A DNA stretch of 64,000 nt from Chelatococcus sp. YT9. Its GTDB lineage: Bacteria > Pseudomonadota > Alphaproteobacteria > Rhizobiales > Beijerinckiaceae. The translations under genes were made by a program, and so were the position numbers. Each line of letters begins with the position of its first letter. Positions within the stretch are counted from its first letter, which is position 1. Below, one piece after another: positions 8,306-16,986 of the stretch. The notes beneath the pieces are model-generated. The model saw only the letters and a program-made list of their open reading frames with translations. It was not told where the DNA came from and did not search any database. The stretch lies in assembly GCF_018398315.1 (NCBI RefSeq), contig NZ_JAHBRW010000002.1:108637-172636 (forward strand), given 5' to 3'.

Positions 8306-9079
8306 CTATTTCGTCGTATAGCCACCGTTGACCAGGATGGTCTGCCCCGTCATCCACCAGCCCTCGGAGACCAGAAAGCGGAGATAGGGGACGATATCTT
8401 CGATGTCGGTGAGCCCCGTCTTTGAGAAATTCGACAGCGCCGCAGCGCTCTTGTGATAGGCCACCGCGTCGGCGCCCTCGGCCGGGTAGAAGAACGGCGT
8501 GTCCATGGGGCCAGGGCCAATTGCCGTGACGGAAATGCCTCGCCCGCCAAACTCCTTTGAGGCGGCGCGTGTGAAATGCTCGACCGGTGCCTTGGTGCCT
8601 GCATAGGCGGAATAGAACGGCGTATAAGCCCCCAGCAGCGAAGTCACCAATGTGCAGATCTTGCCGTTGTCATTCAGGTGCTTGCCGGCTTCCTTGAGGA
8701 AAAAGAAAGCCGACTTGGCGTTAACCGCGCTCATTTCGTCGTACTCAGTTTCTGAAACCTCGAGGATCGGCTTTTTCAGCACCTTGCCGACAGTATTGAT
8801 CGCGATGTCAGGACGCCCAATCGCCGCAACCGCGTCGGAGAAGAGCTGCTCTACGGCGGCGGCAGCCGTCAGGTCCGCCTGAAACGCGACAGCTTGAGCA
8901 CCGGCAGCCTTTACAGCCGCCACGGTGGCTTCCGCCTCCGGCTTCGTGGCAGCACTGTTAAAATGGATCGCAATCGCCCTCGCGCCATGCGCGGCCAAGT
9001 CGCGGGCAATGAGCCCACCGAGGTTCTTGGCCCCACCGGCGATGATAACGGTCTTGCCCCTGATGGTATGGTCGGTCAC
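8306..9079 (-). CDS. short-chain dehydrogenase/reductase
   Basis: This is a classical-size SDR of 257 residues, a cytoplasmic NAD(P)-dependent oxidoreductase. The Rossmann motif is slightly unusual (AGGAKNLGG in place of TGxxxGIG). The active-site serine lies in VTSLLGAYTP and the YxxxK pair in YSAYAGTKAPV. The C-terminus has the common WMTGQTILVNGGY. The start is GTG, chosen because GAGGAGG sits at good spacing; the longer frame adds residues without homology. It is divergent from a LysR gene with direct repeats between them, so it is the probable LysR target. The substrate cannot be told from sequence. Confidence 0.85.
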   Translation of the reverse strand: MTDHTIRGKTVIIAGGAKNLGGLIARDLAAHGARAIAIHFNSAATKPEAEATVAAVKAAGAQAVAFQADLTAAAAVEQLFSDAVAAIGRPDIAINTVGKVLKKPILEVSETEYDEMSAVNAKSAFFFLKEAGKHLNDNGKICTLVTSLLGAYTPFYSAYAGTKAPVEHFTRAASKEFGGRGISVTAIGPGPMDTPFFYPAEGADAVAYHKSAAALSNFSKTGLTDIEDIVPYLRFLVSEGWWMTGQTILVNGGYTTK

Positions 9080-9127
9080 GGCCTTGCCTCCTCTACCGGC
9101 ACGCGGCCACATCCCGCGACCGCTTTT

Positions 9128-9164
9128 GCCGATAAAGATTATCGTCTAGGCTCAGCCGATAAAG
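9128..9164. promoter_or_regulatory. direct repeats and inverted repeat, candidate LysR site
   Basis: GCCGATAAAG occurs at 9128-9137 and again at 9155-9164. The first copy is part of CGATAA-AGA-TTATCG, a perfect inverted repeat at 9130-9144. The cluster sits midway between the divergent SDR and LysR genes, where a LysR recognition site and activation site are expected. The 27-base repeat spacing is between two and three helical turns. Confidence 0.55.
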
Positions 9165-9221
9165 TTGCGGATTTTGACATCATCTGTCAGATATGCCGAA
9201 CAATGCGAGGTTGCGCGCCCT

Positions 9222-10145
9222 GTGGACCGTATCGATCTTTTTCGCATCTTCACGCGGGTCGTTGATTGTTCGAGCTTCACGCGGGCGGCGGCTATCCTTG
9301 GCCTGCCACGATCTTCCGTGTCCGCAGCTGTACTGGAGCTCGAAAACCGGGTTGGAGCGCGGCTCCTCCACCGCACCACGCGCAAGGTCTCCCCGACCCA
9401 GGACGGCCTCGACTTCTACAAGCGATGCCTGCGCCTTGTCGCGGATGTTGAAGAAGCAGAAAACCTGTTTCGTCAGACAGACGCCGGCCTGACAGGCAAA
9501 CTCAGGGTTGATGTTCCCGCCCGCATCGGGCGCTTGATCATCGCCCCTGCCCTGCCGGATTTTCTCAATCGTCATCCCGGCGTGGACATTGACCTCGGCG
9601 TCACCGATCGCGCCATCAATCTGATTGAGGACAGTATCGACTGTGTGCTGCGCGTGGGCACCTTGAACGATTCAGGCCTGATCGCCCGGCCTATCGGCAA
9701 GTTGCCGCTCCTCAATGTCGCGAGCCCAGCCTATCTCGATCGCTGCGGGGTCCCCAAGTCGCCGGCAGATCTCGCCAGCCACTGGGCCGTCAATTACGCT
9801 TCCCCCTCCAATGGCCGCGTGGACAATTGGGAGTGGGTCGAGGGCGACACGTTACGCGCCATGCCCATGCGCGGTCGCGTGACCGTGAATAGCGCCGAAG
9901 CCTACATCGCCTGCTGCCTCGCGGGGCTCGGGCTCATCCAGATTCCGGCCTATGACGTCAAGAGACATGTCGAGGCGGGTGAACTCATCGCCGTGATGCC
10001 AGATCATCGCGCCGAGCCGATGCCGATGACGTTGCTCTATCCGCACCGCCAGCATCTATCTCGCCGCCTCCAAGTCTTTGCGGACTGGCTCGAGTCGTTG
10101 CTGCGACGAGAACTTCTCACGTCGGATCCCTGTCCTCCGGTCTGA
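9222..10145 (+). CDS. LysR-family transcriptional regulator
   Basis: This is a LysR-type regulator of 307 residues. The N-terminal winged helix-turn-helix is clear (FTRAAAILGLPRSSVSAAVL, then LLHRTTRKVSPTQDG), followed by a linker helix and a periplasmic-binding-like effector domain (VDIDLGVTDRAINLIEDSIDCVLRVG is split over two strands of it). This pattern belongs to the common DsdC/GcvA-like CrgA branch that controls adjacent oxidoreductases. I chose the GTG giving VDRIDLFRIF because LysR homology begins there; the frame extends 57 bases upstream. It is divergent from an SDR, which it probably controls. The co-inducer is unknown. Confidence 0.9.
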   Translation: MDRIDLFRIFTRVVDCSSFTRAAAILGLPRSSVSAAVLELENRVGARLLHRTTRKVSPTQDGLDFYKRCLRLVADVEEAENLFRQTDAGLTGKLRVDVPARIGRLIIAPALPDFLNRHPGVDIDLGVTDRAINLIEDSIDCVLRVGTLNDSGLIARPIGKLPLLNVASPAYLDRCGVPKSPADLASHWAVNYASPSNGRVDNWEWVEGDTLRAMPMRGRVTVNSAEAYIACCLAGLGLIQIPAYDVKRHVEAGELIAVMPDHRAEPMPMTLLYPHRQHLSRRLQVFADWLESLLRRELLTSDPCPPV

Positions 10146-10176
10146 AGCATTTCTTGACCTATAGCGCCTGCCCACG

Positions 10177-10203
10177 GAGGCTGGGTTGCACCGTCCCAGC
10201 CTC
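10177..10203. terminator. bidirectional hairpin terminator
   Basis: GAGGCTGGG (10177-10185) pairs perfectly with CCCAGCCTC (10195-10203) across a 9-base loop in the 69-base gap between the LysR gene and the convergent SDR. There is no clear U-tract, so it may act as a stabilising 3' hairpin rather than a textbook intrinsic terminator. Confidence 0.65.
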
Positions 10204-10214
10204 GTATAACCACT

Positions 10215-10964
10215 TCAGTAAGTCGCACGTCCGCCAGACACGTCGAACACACCGCCCGTGGTGAAGGAGCATTCATCCGAGGCGAGCCAGCAGATCATCG
10301 CCGAAACTTCCTCGATCTGACCGAAACGTCCCATCGGTATCTTGGACAGCATGAAGTCGATGTGGGTCTGGCTCATCTGATCGAAGATTGCGGTCCGCAC
10401 GGCGGCTGGGGTTACGCAATTGACGGTGATCCCACTCTTGGCAAGCTCCTTCCCGAGAGATTTAGTGAGACCGATCACCGCGGCCTTGGAAGCGCTGTAG
10501 GCAGGGGCGTTGGGATTGCCTTCCTTGCCCGCGATGGAGGCGATGTTGACGATGCGCCCGTAGCTCTTCTCGAGCATGAAGGGCACCACGGCCTTGTCGC
10601 AATAGAAGACGCCGTTGAGGTTGATGTCGATCACCTTCCGCCAGTCCTCGACGGGATAGGTCCATGTTGTTGTATTAGGGCCGGTTATACCCGCACTCGC
10701 CACAAGGATGTCGATTCCGCCGAAAGTATCGGCTGTCTTTTTCGCAGCCGCCTCGACCGCCTCCCAATCCGAAACGTCAAGAGCGATGCCGAGACCGCTG
10801 GCGCCAAGCTTCGCGGTAGCCGCCTCGATCGCTGCCGGATCCCGGTCCCAAAGAGCGACCTTGCCGCCCTCCGCGACGATACGACTGGCGACGGACAAGC
10901 CAATACCCGCCGCCCCGCCGGTAACCACCGCGACGCGGCCCGCAAAACGTGTTGCATCGGTCAT
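10215..10964 (-). CDS. short-chain dehydrogenase/reductase (FabG-like)
   Basis: This is a 249-residue classical SDR using NAD(P). Motifs are the N-terminal TGGAAGIGLS, the structural NAG-type ASAGITG, the active-site serine in VNIASIAGKEG, and the YSASK catalytic pair, followed by GITVNCVTPAAVRT. The start MTDATRF follows GGGAGAAG. It is divergent from an IclR regulator, and a perfect 12-bp inverted repeat lies in the shared promoter region, so it is the probable regulatory target. The pattern resembles sugar or polyol and 3-oxoacyl dehydrogenases of catabolic operons; the substrate is unknown. Confidence 0.88.
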   Translation of the reverse strand: MTDATRFAGRVAVVTGGAAGIGLSVASRIVAEGGKVALWDRDPAAIEAATAKLGASGLGIALDVSDWEAVEAAAKKTADTFGGIDILVASAGITGPNTTTWTYPVEDWRKVIDINLNGVFYCDKAVVPFMLEKSYGRIVNIASIAGKEGNPNAPAYSASKAAVIGLTKSLGKELAKSGITVNCVTPAAVRTAIFDQMSQTHIDFMLSKIPMGRFGQIEEVSAMICWLASDECSFTTGGVFDVSGGRATY

Positions 10965-11053
10965 CACTTCTTCTCCCATGTGACCCCGGCTTGCCGGCGG
11001 CCTTTCAGATGGTTTCGGACGGTTCATTCACTTCCAATGGCGCCGGTCCAAAA

Positions 11054-11088
11054 TCCCATAATATGGTATTGCATTTCATATTATGGGA
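11054..11088. promoter_or_regulatory. 12-bp inverted repeat, candidate IclR operator
   Basis: TCCCATAATATG (11054-11065) and CATATTATGGGA (11077-11088) are perfect inverted repeats separated by 11 bases. This AT-rich island sits between the divergent SDR and IclR genes. The arms also resemble promoter elements, so a bound regulator could block both promoters. Confidence 0.7.
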
Positions 11089-11192
11089 TATAAGAAGAGG
11101 GGCTACCGAAATGTCAAGAAGCATCGCCAGTTGCAATGGCCCAAAGGCCACGCGGCGCATGGAGCGTTCAAATCGAGGAGACTGGAGAATCG

Positions 11193-12056
11193 ATGCGAAA
11201 GGCACTTCCGACCGCTTCCCGGGAGAACGACGTCAGCCTCGAGCGCGCGACAAAGCATCGGCCCAAGGCGCCCGGCACACAGGGCGCTCAGACGCTGATG
11301 CGGGGGCTCGACGTGTTGGAGGCAATCGCCTCCGGCGCGACCGATCTGCCTGCGCTCGCGAAGAAGCTCGGCACCACGCGCACGACAACGCATCGTCTCG
11401 CGTCGGCGCTTGTCGACCGGCGCTATATCAACTTCACCCCCCGCGAGGGTTACAGCCTCGGCCCAAAACTGCTCGAACTTGGCTTTCAGGCGCGGCGGGA
11501 GATGCCCTTGAGCAAGGCCGCCCACAGCCATCTACGGCGTTTGGCGGAACATACCCTCGATACCGTCCAGCTCGGCATCCTTGATGAGGATGTGGTCTTT
11601 TACATCGACAAGGTGCCCGGGCAGCGCAGGTTCGAAATCCGCTCCAGCATCGGTGATCGCCATCCTGTATGGTCCACGGGACTCGGCAAGGCGCTCGTGC
11701 TGGACATGACCGAAGCGCAATGGGCGGCCTTCTTTGACGCACGTCGCCCCGATCTTCCCTCCCCATCTCCAAGCTCGCGGACAGTCTGGTTCGACCAGAT
11801 GCGAAGCTACGCCAAGCGAGGGGTCGCCTTCGACCTTGAGGAATCGGAACCGCAATTACGCTGTGTTGCAGCGCCGATCCGGGATGCGAGCGGCGCCATT
11901 GTCGCCGCAGTCAGCGTGTCGAGCATCGCCCCCTACATGCAACCGGATCGTATGCAGGTGCTTTCACAGGATGTCCTGGAAACCGCGAAAGCGATCAGCG
12001 CTGCGCTGGGCTGGACCGATGACACCGCGGCCTCCGCTGGGGCAAAGGCGCGATAG
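11193..12056 (+). CDS. IclR-family transcriptional regulator
   Basis: This is an IclR-type regulator of 287 residues. The N-terminal winged helix-turn-helix spans about residues 30-90 (LMRGLDVLEAIASGATDLPA, then LGTTRTTTHRLASALVDRRY), and a GAF-like effector domain follows (VFYIDKVPGQRRFEIRSSIG, GVAFDLEESEPQLRCVAAPI). I chose MRKALPT after GAGGAG; a longer frame begins 57 bases upstream. It diverges from an SDR gene and is followed at 60 bases by the convergent end of the liv operon. Its operator is probably the 12-bp inverted repeat in its promoter region, which is unlike the 28-bp sites of the second IclR regulon downstream. Confidence 0.9.
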   Translation: MRKALPTASRENDVSLERATKHRPKAPGTQGAQTLMRGLDVLEAIASGATDLPALAKKLGTTRTTTHRLASALVDRRYINFTPREGYSLGPKLLELGFQARREMPLSKAAHSHLRRLAEHTLDTVQLGILDEDVVFYIDKVPGQRRFEIRSSIGDRHPVWSTGLGKALVLDMTEAQWAAFFDARRPDLPSPSPSSRTVWFDQMRSYAKRGVAFDLEESEPQLRCVAAPIRDASGAIVAAVSVSSIAPYMQPDRMQVLSQDVLETAKAISAALGWTDDTAASAGAKAR

Positions 12057-12116
12057 TGCTCGGAACGTCGAGCGAGTCGATCGCGTAGAACCCCGCAGGC
12101 ATGCTCGTTCATCGCT

Positions 12117-13091
12117 TCAAAGCGGACGCTTCAATAGCTTGGAGATAGAACCGACGATGCCTTCGCGGAAGAGAAGAACACAGACGACGAACACAACACC
12201 CTGGATCGTCGTAACCCAGTCGCCGAAGGAGGCGAAGTAATTCTGCAGGACCACGACCAACGCGGCTCCAACGGCTGGCCCGATAAACGTGTGCACGCCA
12301 CCAATCAAGGTCATCAGCACCACCTCGCCGGACATCGTCCAATAGACGTCCGTCAAACTTGCGAGTTGGAAGGCTATGGCCTTCGTCGCTCCCGCCAAGC
12401 CGGCAAAGAATGCTGACAGGACAAAGGCCAGAAACTTGTACTGATTGACCCGGTAGCCGAGAGACGTCGCACGTGGCTCATTCTCGCGAATGGCCTTCAA
12501 GGTCTGACCAAAAGGCGAGTGGATGATGCGGTGGAGTGCCAGCATCGAAAGCATGAAAAGCGCCAGCACGAACCAATAAAGCGCGCGATCATCCGCCAGC
12601 GATAGTAACCCGAACAGAAATCCGCGCGGCACCTGCTGTATGCCGTCTTCTCCACCTGTAAAAGGAGCCTGCAAGGCGAAGAAATAGACCATCTGCGCGA
12701 AGGCAAGCGTCACCATTGCGAAATAGATTCCTTGGCGACGGACTGCGAGCGCTCCGAAAACCGCACCGAGAAGGGCCGCCACGATCGCTCCAAACAGGAT
12801 AGCGAGCTCGGGCGTGAACCCCCAGATCTTCGCGGCATGGGCCGCCGCATAGCTCGCCATGCCGAAATAAGCGGCATGGCCGAAGGAGAGAAGCCCAACG
12901 TATCCGAGCAGCAGATTGAGCGCGCAAGCGAACAATGCAAAGCATAAAATCTTGATGACCAAAAGTGGATAAACAAGGAATGGCGCCGCCACCAGCAGGA
13001 AGAGCAGACCCAGCATGACTGCTAAATGATCGCGCGACATCCCCAATTTCTCAGGAGGGGCGGCTGTCGGAATGCTGCTATCAATCGCCAT
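12117..13091 (-). CDS. livM: branched-chain amino acid-type ABC transporter permease (LivM)
   Basis: This is an inner-membrane permease of the hydrophobic amino acid uptake family, about 324 residues with roughly nine to ten hydrophobic segments. It carries the LivM pattern LLLGYVGLLSFGHAAYFGMASYAAA (given here as its recognisable core GLLSFGHAAYFG) and the EAA-like loop SLTDVYWTMSGEVVLMTLIG near the C-terminus. It is the last gene of the transporter operon and starts one base after the livH stop. In catabolic clusters such transporters often import aromatic or other organic acids rather than amino acids; its neighbours here suggest that. Confidence 0.92.
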   Translation of the reverse strand: MAIDSSIPTAAPPEKLGMSRDHLAVMLGLLFLLVAAPFLVYPLLVIKILCFALFACALNLLLGYVGLLSFGHAAYFGMASYAAAHAAKIWGFTPELAILFGAIVAALLGAVFGALAVRRQGIYFAMVTLAFAQMVYFFALQAPFTGGEDGIQQVPRGFLFGLLSLADDRALYWFVLALFMLSMLALHRIIHSPFGQTLKAIRENEPRATSLGYRVNQYKFLAFVLSAFFAGLAGATKAIAFQLASLTDVYWTMSGEVVLMTLIGGVHTFIGPAVGAALVVVLQNYFASFGDWVTTIQGVVFVVCVLLFREGIVGSISKLLKRPL

Positions 13092-13092
13092 G

Positions 13093-13980
13093 TCAGGAGC
13101 TTTTTCCAAAGAGGCCGGCAGGTTTTACCATGAGAACGATGGCCATGATCACGAATATGACGGTCGCGGATGCCTCTGGCCAGAAGACCTTGGTGAAACC
13201 TTCAACTACGCCGAGGGAAAATCCCGTGATGATCGAGCCGAGGATCGATCCCATTCCGCCGATAACCACCACCGCGAAAACGACGATGATGAGGTCCGAC
13301 CCCATCGTGGGATTAACCGCATAGATCGGCGCGGCGAGCACACCCGCAAATCCGGCGAGCGCCACCCCGAAGCCATAGGTCATGGTGATCAGAAGCGGCA
13401 CATTGATGCCAAAGGCCTCAGTGAGGGTCGGATTCTCCGTGGCCGCGCGCAAATAGGACCCCAGCCGCGTCTTTTCGATCACGAACCAGGTGGAAAGGCA
13501 GACCACCAGTGATGCGACCACCACGAAAGCGCGGGAGTTAGGCAAATACATGAAGCCTAGATTATGGCCCCCGGTCAAAAGGGGCGGGAGCGCGTAGGGC
13601 AGCCCCGTTGCACCATACTGGTTGCGGAAGATCCCCGTGATGATCAGGGCCAGACCGAAGGTCAGAATCATTCCATAGAGATGATCGAGGGAATAGAGCC
13701 AGCGAAGCAGACAACGCTCGACGACGATCCCGAACAAGCCTACCGCCAGCGGTGAAAGCAGCAGTGCCCACCAGTATCCGATATCGAGATAGTACAAAAG
13801 CGCCCAGGCCCCAAAAGCACCCATCATGTAGAAAGCGCCGTGGGCGAAATTGACGATATTCAATAACCCGAAAATAACTGCGAGCCCCAGGCTGAGCATC
13901 GCGTAGAATGCGCCGTTGATCAACCCGAGCAGGAGCTGACCGAAAAGCACCTGAGGGGCAATGCCGAACAGACCTAACAT
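13093..13980 (-). CDS. livH: branched-chain amino acid-type ABC transporter permease (LivH)
   Basis: This is the second inner-membrane permease of the liv-type transporter, 295 residues. It shows the family start QLLLGLINGAFYAMLSLGLA, the motif GLLNIVNFAHGAFYMMGAF, and the C-terminal DLIIVVFAVVVIGGMGSILG loop that contacts the ATPases. It forms the heterodimeric channel with LivM and is followed almost without gap by it. Upstream comes livF at 12 bases, so the order in the transcript is K-G-F-H-M. Confidence 0.93.
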   Translation of the reverse strand: MLGLFGIAPQVLFGQLLLGLINGAFYAMLSLGLAVIFGLLNIVNFAHGAFYMMGAFGAWALLYYLDIGYWWALLLSPLAVGLFGIVVERCLLRWLYSLDHLYGMILTFGLALIITGIFRNQYGATGLPYALPPLLTGGHNLGFMYLPNSRAFVVVASLVVCLSTWFVIEKTRLGSYLRAATENPTLTEAFGINVPLLITMTYGFGVALAGFAGVLAAPIYAVNPTMGSDLIIVVFAVVVIGGMGSILGSIITGFSLGVVEGFTKVFWPEASATVIFVIMAIVLMVKPAGLFGKSS

Positions 13981-13992
13981 CTTTCCGCTCCC

Positions 13993-14721
13993 CTAGACGC
14001 CGAGATAACGATTGAGTTTGGCGGTATTCGCCGCGATTTCGCCGTTGTGGAGCATGTCGATGACCTGCCCATGCTCCATCACGAAATGCCGATCTGCGAC
14101 CGTCGCGGCAAAATGGAAGTTCTGCTCGACGAGTACGATCGTAAAGCCCCGCTCTTTCAGTTGGCCAATGGTGCGACCGATCTGCTGCACGATGACAGGC
14201 GCGAGTCCCTCTGTGGGTTCATCGAGCAGCAGCAGTCGTGCCCCTGTCCGCAGGATGCGCCCGATAGCCAGCATCTGCTGCTCGCCGCCAGATAGTTTGG
14301 TGCCCTGGCTCTTCAGTCGCTCGCGCAGGTTGGGGAAGAGGACGAAGATCTCGTCGATGCTCAAACCACCATCGGCAACAACAGGCGGTAGACGTAAGTT
14401 CTCATCCACATTCAGGCTCGAGAAAATGCCTCGATCCTCCGGGCAGAAGGCGATGCCGCTCCTTGCGATCGCGCGCGCGCTCAGCCCGATCGTCTCTTCA
14501 CCATTGAAACGGATAGAACCACGCCGCTTGCGGACAATGCCGACAATCGACTTCAAGGTTGTGCTCTTGCCTGCGCCGTTTCGGCCGAGAAGGGTCACAA
14601 CCTCGCCGGGCAGGACATCAAACTTCACCCCATGGAGCACATGGCTCTCGCCATACCATGCCTGCAGCCCGTCAACGGTGAGAAGAGGAACGGTCTTTCC
14701 GTCCGAGACCACCTCAAGCAT
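13993..14721 (-). CDS. livF: branched-chain amino acid-type ABC transporter ATPase (LivF)
   Basis: This is one of the two cytoplasmic ATPases that power the liv-type importer, 242 residues. Walker A is LLGRNGAGKSTT, the signature is LSGGEQQMLAIGR and Walker B is LLLLDEPTEGLAP, all in the LivF form. The start MLEVVSDGK overlaps the livG stop by eight bases, which suggests translational coupling; the longer frame is antisense to nothing but lacks homology. Confidence 0.93.
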   Translation of the reverse strand: MLEVVSDGKTVPLLTVDGLQAWYGESHVLHGVKFDVLPGEVVTLLGRNGAGKSTTLKSIVGIVRKRRGSIRFNGEETIGLSARAIARSGIAFCPEDRGIFSSLNVDENLRLPPVVADGGLSIDEIFVLFPNLRERLKSQGTKLSGGEQQMLAIGRILRTGARLLLLDEPTEGLAPVIVQQIGRTIGQLKERGFTIVLVEQNFHFAATVADRHFVMEHGQVIDMLHNGEIAANTAKLNRYLGV

Positions 14722-15472
14722 TGGGAACCCCGATATAAGCTTCGACAACACGAGGGTCCTTCGAGACTGTCTGATAATCTCCCTCGGCCAAAATCTTGCC
14801 CCGGGTCAGCACCGTGATGCAGTGCGACAGCGATGCCACGACTGAGAGATTATGCTCGACCATCAGAATGGTCCTGTCCTTGGAAATCCGCAGGATCAAC
14901 GCCGAGATCCGGTCGACATCCTCCTGCGTCATACCGGCCATCGGCTCGTCGAGAAGGAGCATTTCCGGGTCAAGCGCGAGTGTCGTGGCAATCTCGAGTG
15001 CCCGTTTACGCCCGTAGGGCAACTCTCCGGCCGCAGTAGTAGCGAATTCGGAAAGGCCAACAGCATCAACAAGCCTCCAAGCCTCATCGTGCAAAGAGGA
15101 GAGCACCCGTTCGGAACGCCAGAAGTCGAAGCAATCGCCGTGCAACCGACGCTGCAAGGCAACGCGCACGTTTTCCAGCACGCTCATTTGGCCAAACACA
15201 GCCGAAATCTGGAATGACCGCACGAGCCCAAGTCGTGCGATATCCGCCGGGCGCATCTTGGTGATGTCCCGACCCTTGTAGACAATGCGCCCGCGCGTCG
15301 GGGTCAAGACCTTTGTCAGAAGGTTGAAGCATGTCGTCTTGCCGGCACCGTTCGGGCCGATCAGCGCATGGATCGTGCCGCGTCGGACGGCGAGCGCGAC
15401 ATCGTCGACCGCGACAAAGCCCTTGAACTCCTTGGTGAGCCCTGAGGCACTCAGAATGATCTCGTCAGACAT
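14714..15472 (-). CDS. livG: branched-chain amino acid-type ABC transporter ATPase (LivG)
   Basis: This is the LivG-type ATPase, 252 residues. Walker A is IGPNGAGKTTCFNLL, with the LivG-specific RTFQ-like loop VRSFQISAVFGQMSVLENV. The signature segment is degenerate for this family (ELPYGRKRALEIATTLA), which is normal for LivG, and Walker B is LLLDEPMAGMTQED. The start MSDEIIL fits homology; the frame is open 228 bases further upstream without support. It follows the binding-protein gene after a 175-base gap, the largest within the operon. Confidence 0.92.
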   Translation of the reverse strand: MSDEIILSASGLTKEFKGFVAVDDVALAVRRGTIHALIGPNGAGKTTCFNLLTKVLTPTRGRIVYKGRDITKMRPADIARLGLVRSFQISAVFGQMSVLENVRVALQRRLHGDCFDFWRSERVLSSLHDEAWRLVDAVGLSEFATTAAGELPYGRKRALEIATTLALDPEMLLLDEPMAGMTQEDVDRISALILRISKDRTILMVEHNLSVVASLSHCITVLTRGKILAEGDYQTVSKDPRVVEAYIGVPNA

Positions 15473-15647
15473 GGGTCCATGCGTGGTCTGGGGCGTGACT
15501 GCCCGGGAGAATTCCGGCGCAAGCGCCCAGTGCGAAAAAGTGCGAGACCAGGGGAGAGGGCCGGCCTCGCTCAGGACGCGACGCACCATTAACGTGCGCG
15601 CGATGGCGCTCCATTGACGATCGGAGGCCGTTGATCCCTCGTGTCTC

Positions 15648-16847
15648 CTATTTGGCGACGAGAGGACATTCGCTCTGAGAAAGCGGACGAAATGCCTCAT
15701 CTCCCGGGACTGTGCGCAGGATCTTGTAATAGTCCCATGGGCCCTTGGATTCGCTCGGGCTCTTCACCTGCGCGAGATACATATCGTGGACCATGCGGCC
15801 GTCGTCGCGGATCTTGCCATTCTTCGCAAAGAAATCATTCACGGGAGTAGCCTTCATCTGCGCGACGACCTTGTCAGCCGCATCCGTGCCAGCCGCCTCG
15901 ATCGCCTTCAGATAATGCATGATTGCCGAATACACGCCCGCCTGGGACATCGTCGGCATCGCTCCATGGCGCTTGAAGAACCGTTGAGACCATGCGCGGG
16001 TCTCATCATTCTGGTCCCAATAAAACCCCGTGGTGAGATACAGCCCTTGCGCGGACGGCAGGCCGATCGCGTGAATATCCGTCAAGAAAATAGCCAGCCC
16101 CGCGATCTTCGCCTTCTGCGTCAGGCCGAATTCCTGCGCCTGCTTGAGAGAATTGATCGTATCACTGCCCCCGTTGGCGAGCGCGATCACATCAGCGCCG
16201 CTGCTGGGCGCCTGGAGCAGGAAGGACGAGAAATCGGCGGTGTTGAGCGGATGCTGCACGCCTCCGACGACCTTGCCGCCGCTTTCTTCGACGACACGCG
16301 CCACATCAGCCTTCATCGTATGGCCGAAGGCATAGTCGGCCGTCAGGAAGAACCAAGACTTGCCGCCTTCCTGCACGATCGCCTTCGCAGTGCTGACGGC
16401 GGCCGCATAGGTATCCCAGGTCCAATGGATCCCGTTCGGGGAGCAGGCCTTGTTGGTCAGATCCGCCGTGCCGGCGCCTGAGACGATCAGCACTCGGTTC
16501 TTCTCTCGGGCAAGCTGCTGCACTGCAAGCACGACTGACGAATTCGGGACGTCGATGATCATGTCGACCCCCTCGGTATCGTACCAGCGGCGCGCCGTCT
16601 GGGCACCAATATCCGCCTTGTTCTGGTGGTCAGCGCTCACGAGCTCTACCGGCTTACCACCGATGCGGTTGCCGAAATCCTCGATCGCCATCTGAGCGGC
16701 AACGACCGAGCCCTTCCCTGCGAGGGACGAGAACACCCCGGTCTGGTCGGTCAGAACGCCGATCTTGACGGAGTTATCAGACATCTGGGCCATCGCTGCC
16801 GAAGCCGAGCAGGCTGCGGCGAACAGGCCAAGGCACACTTTCTTCAT
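15648..16847 (-). CDS. liv-type ABC transporter substrate-binding protein
   Basis: This is a periplasmic solute-binding protein of the leucine/isoleucine/valine-binding (Peripla_BP_6) family, 399 residues with a Sec signal peptide (MKKVCLGLFAAACSASAAMA, cleavage before QMSDNS). The mature part begins with the family strand VKIGVLTDQTGVFSSLAGKG. The DQTG form is typical of transporters found with aromatic and organic acid catabolism rather than true amino acid uptake. It heads the K-G-F-H-M operon. One of the three 28-bp operator-like sites lies 85 bases upstream, which ties the transporter to the acyl-CoA ligase and paa-like genes. Confidence 0.9.
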   Translation of the reverse strand: MKKVCLGLFAAACSASAAMAQMSDNSVKIGVLTDQTGVFSSLAGKGSVVAAQMAIEDFGNRIGGKPVELVSADHQNKADIGAQTARRWYDTEGVDMIIDVPNSSVVLAVQQLAREKNRVLIVSGAGTADLTNKACSPNGIHWTWDTYAAAVSTAKAIVQEGGKSWFFLTADYAFGHTMKADVARVVEESGGKVVGGVQHPLNTADFSSFLLQAPSSGADVIALANGGSDTINSLKQAQEFGLTQKAKIAGLAIFLTDIHAIGLPSAQGLYLTTGFYWDQNDETRAWSQRFFKRHGAMPTMSQAGVYSAIMHYLKAIEAAGTDAADKVVAQMKATPVNDFFAKNGKIRDDGRMVHDMYLAQVKSPSESKGPWDYYKILRTVPGDEAFRPLSQSECPLVAK

Positions 16848-16931
16848 GAATTCCTCTCCCCGTCGTTCCTCACGGCAAGCGCGAGTTGGTTTTCATTATT
16901 GGCCGCAGAGTGCCAGAAACTGGCTGCCGTT

Positions 16932-16959
16932 TTGCAAAAAGCTTTTCCGCAGTGCAGAA
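16932..16959. promoter_or_regulatory. 28-bp bipartite operator-like site, copy 3
   Basis: The left part is TTGCAAAAAG and the right part is the near-palindrome TTCCGCAGTGCAGAA (16945-16959). It has the same length and spacing as copies 1 and 2 and lies upstream of the liv transporter operon. It sits in the 139-base gap between the SDR gene and the binding-protein gene. Confidence 0.75.
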
Positions 16960-16986
16960 GGATGCTCCGCGACGTGGACGTTGGGC

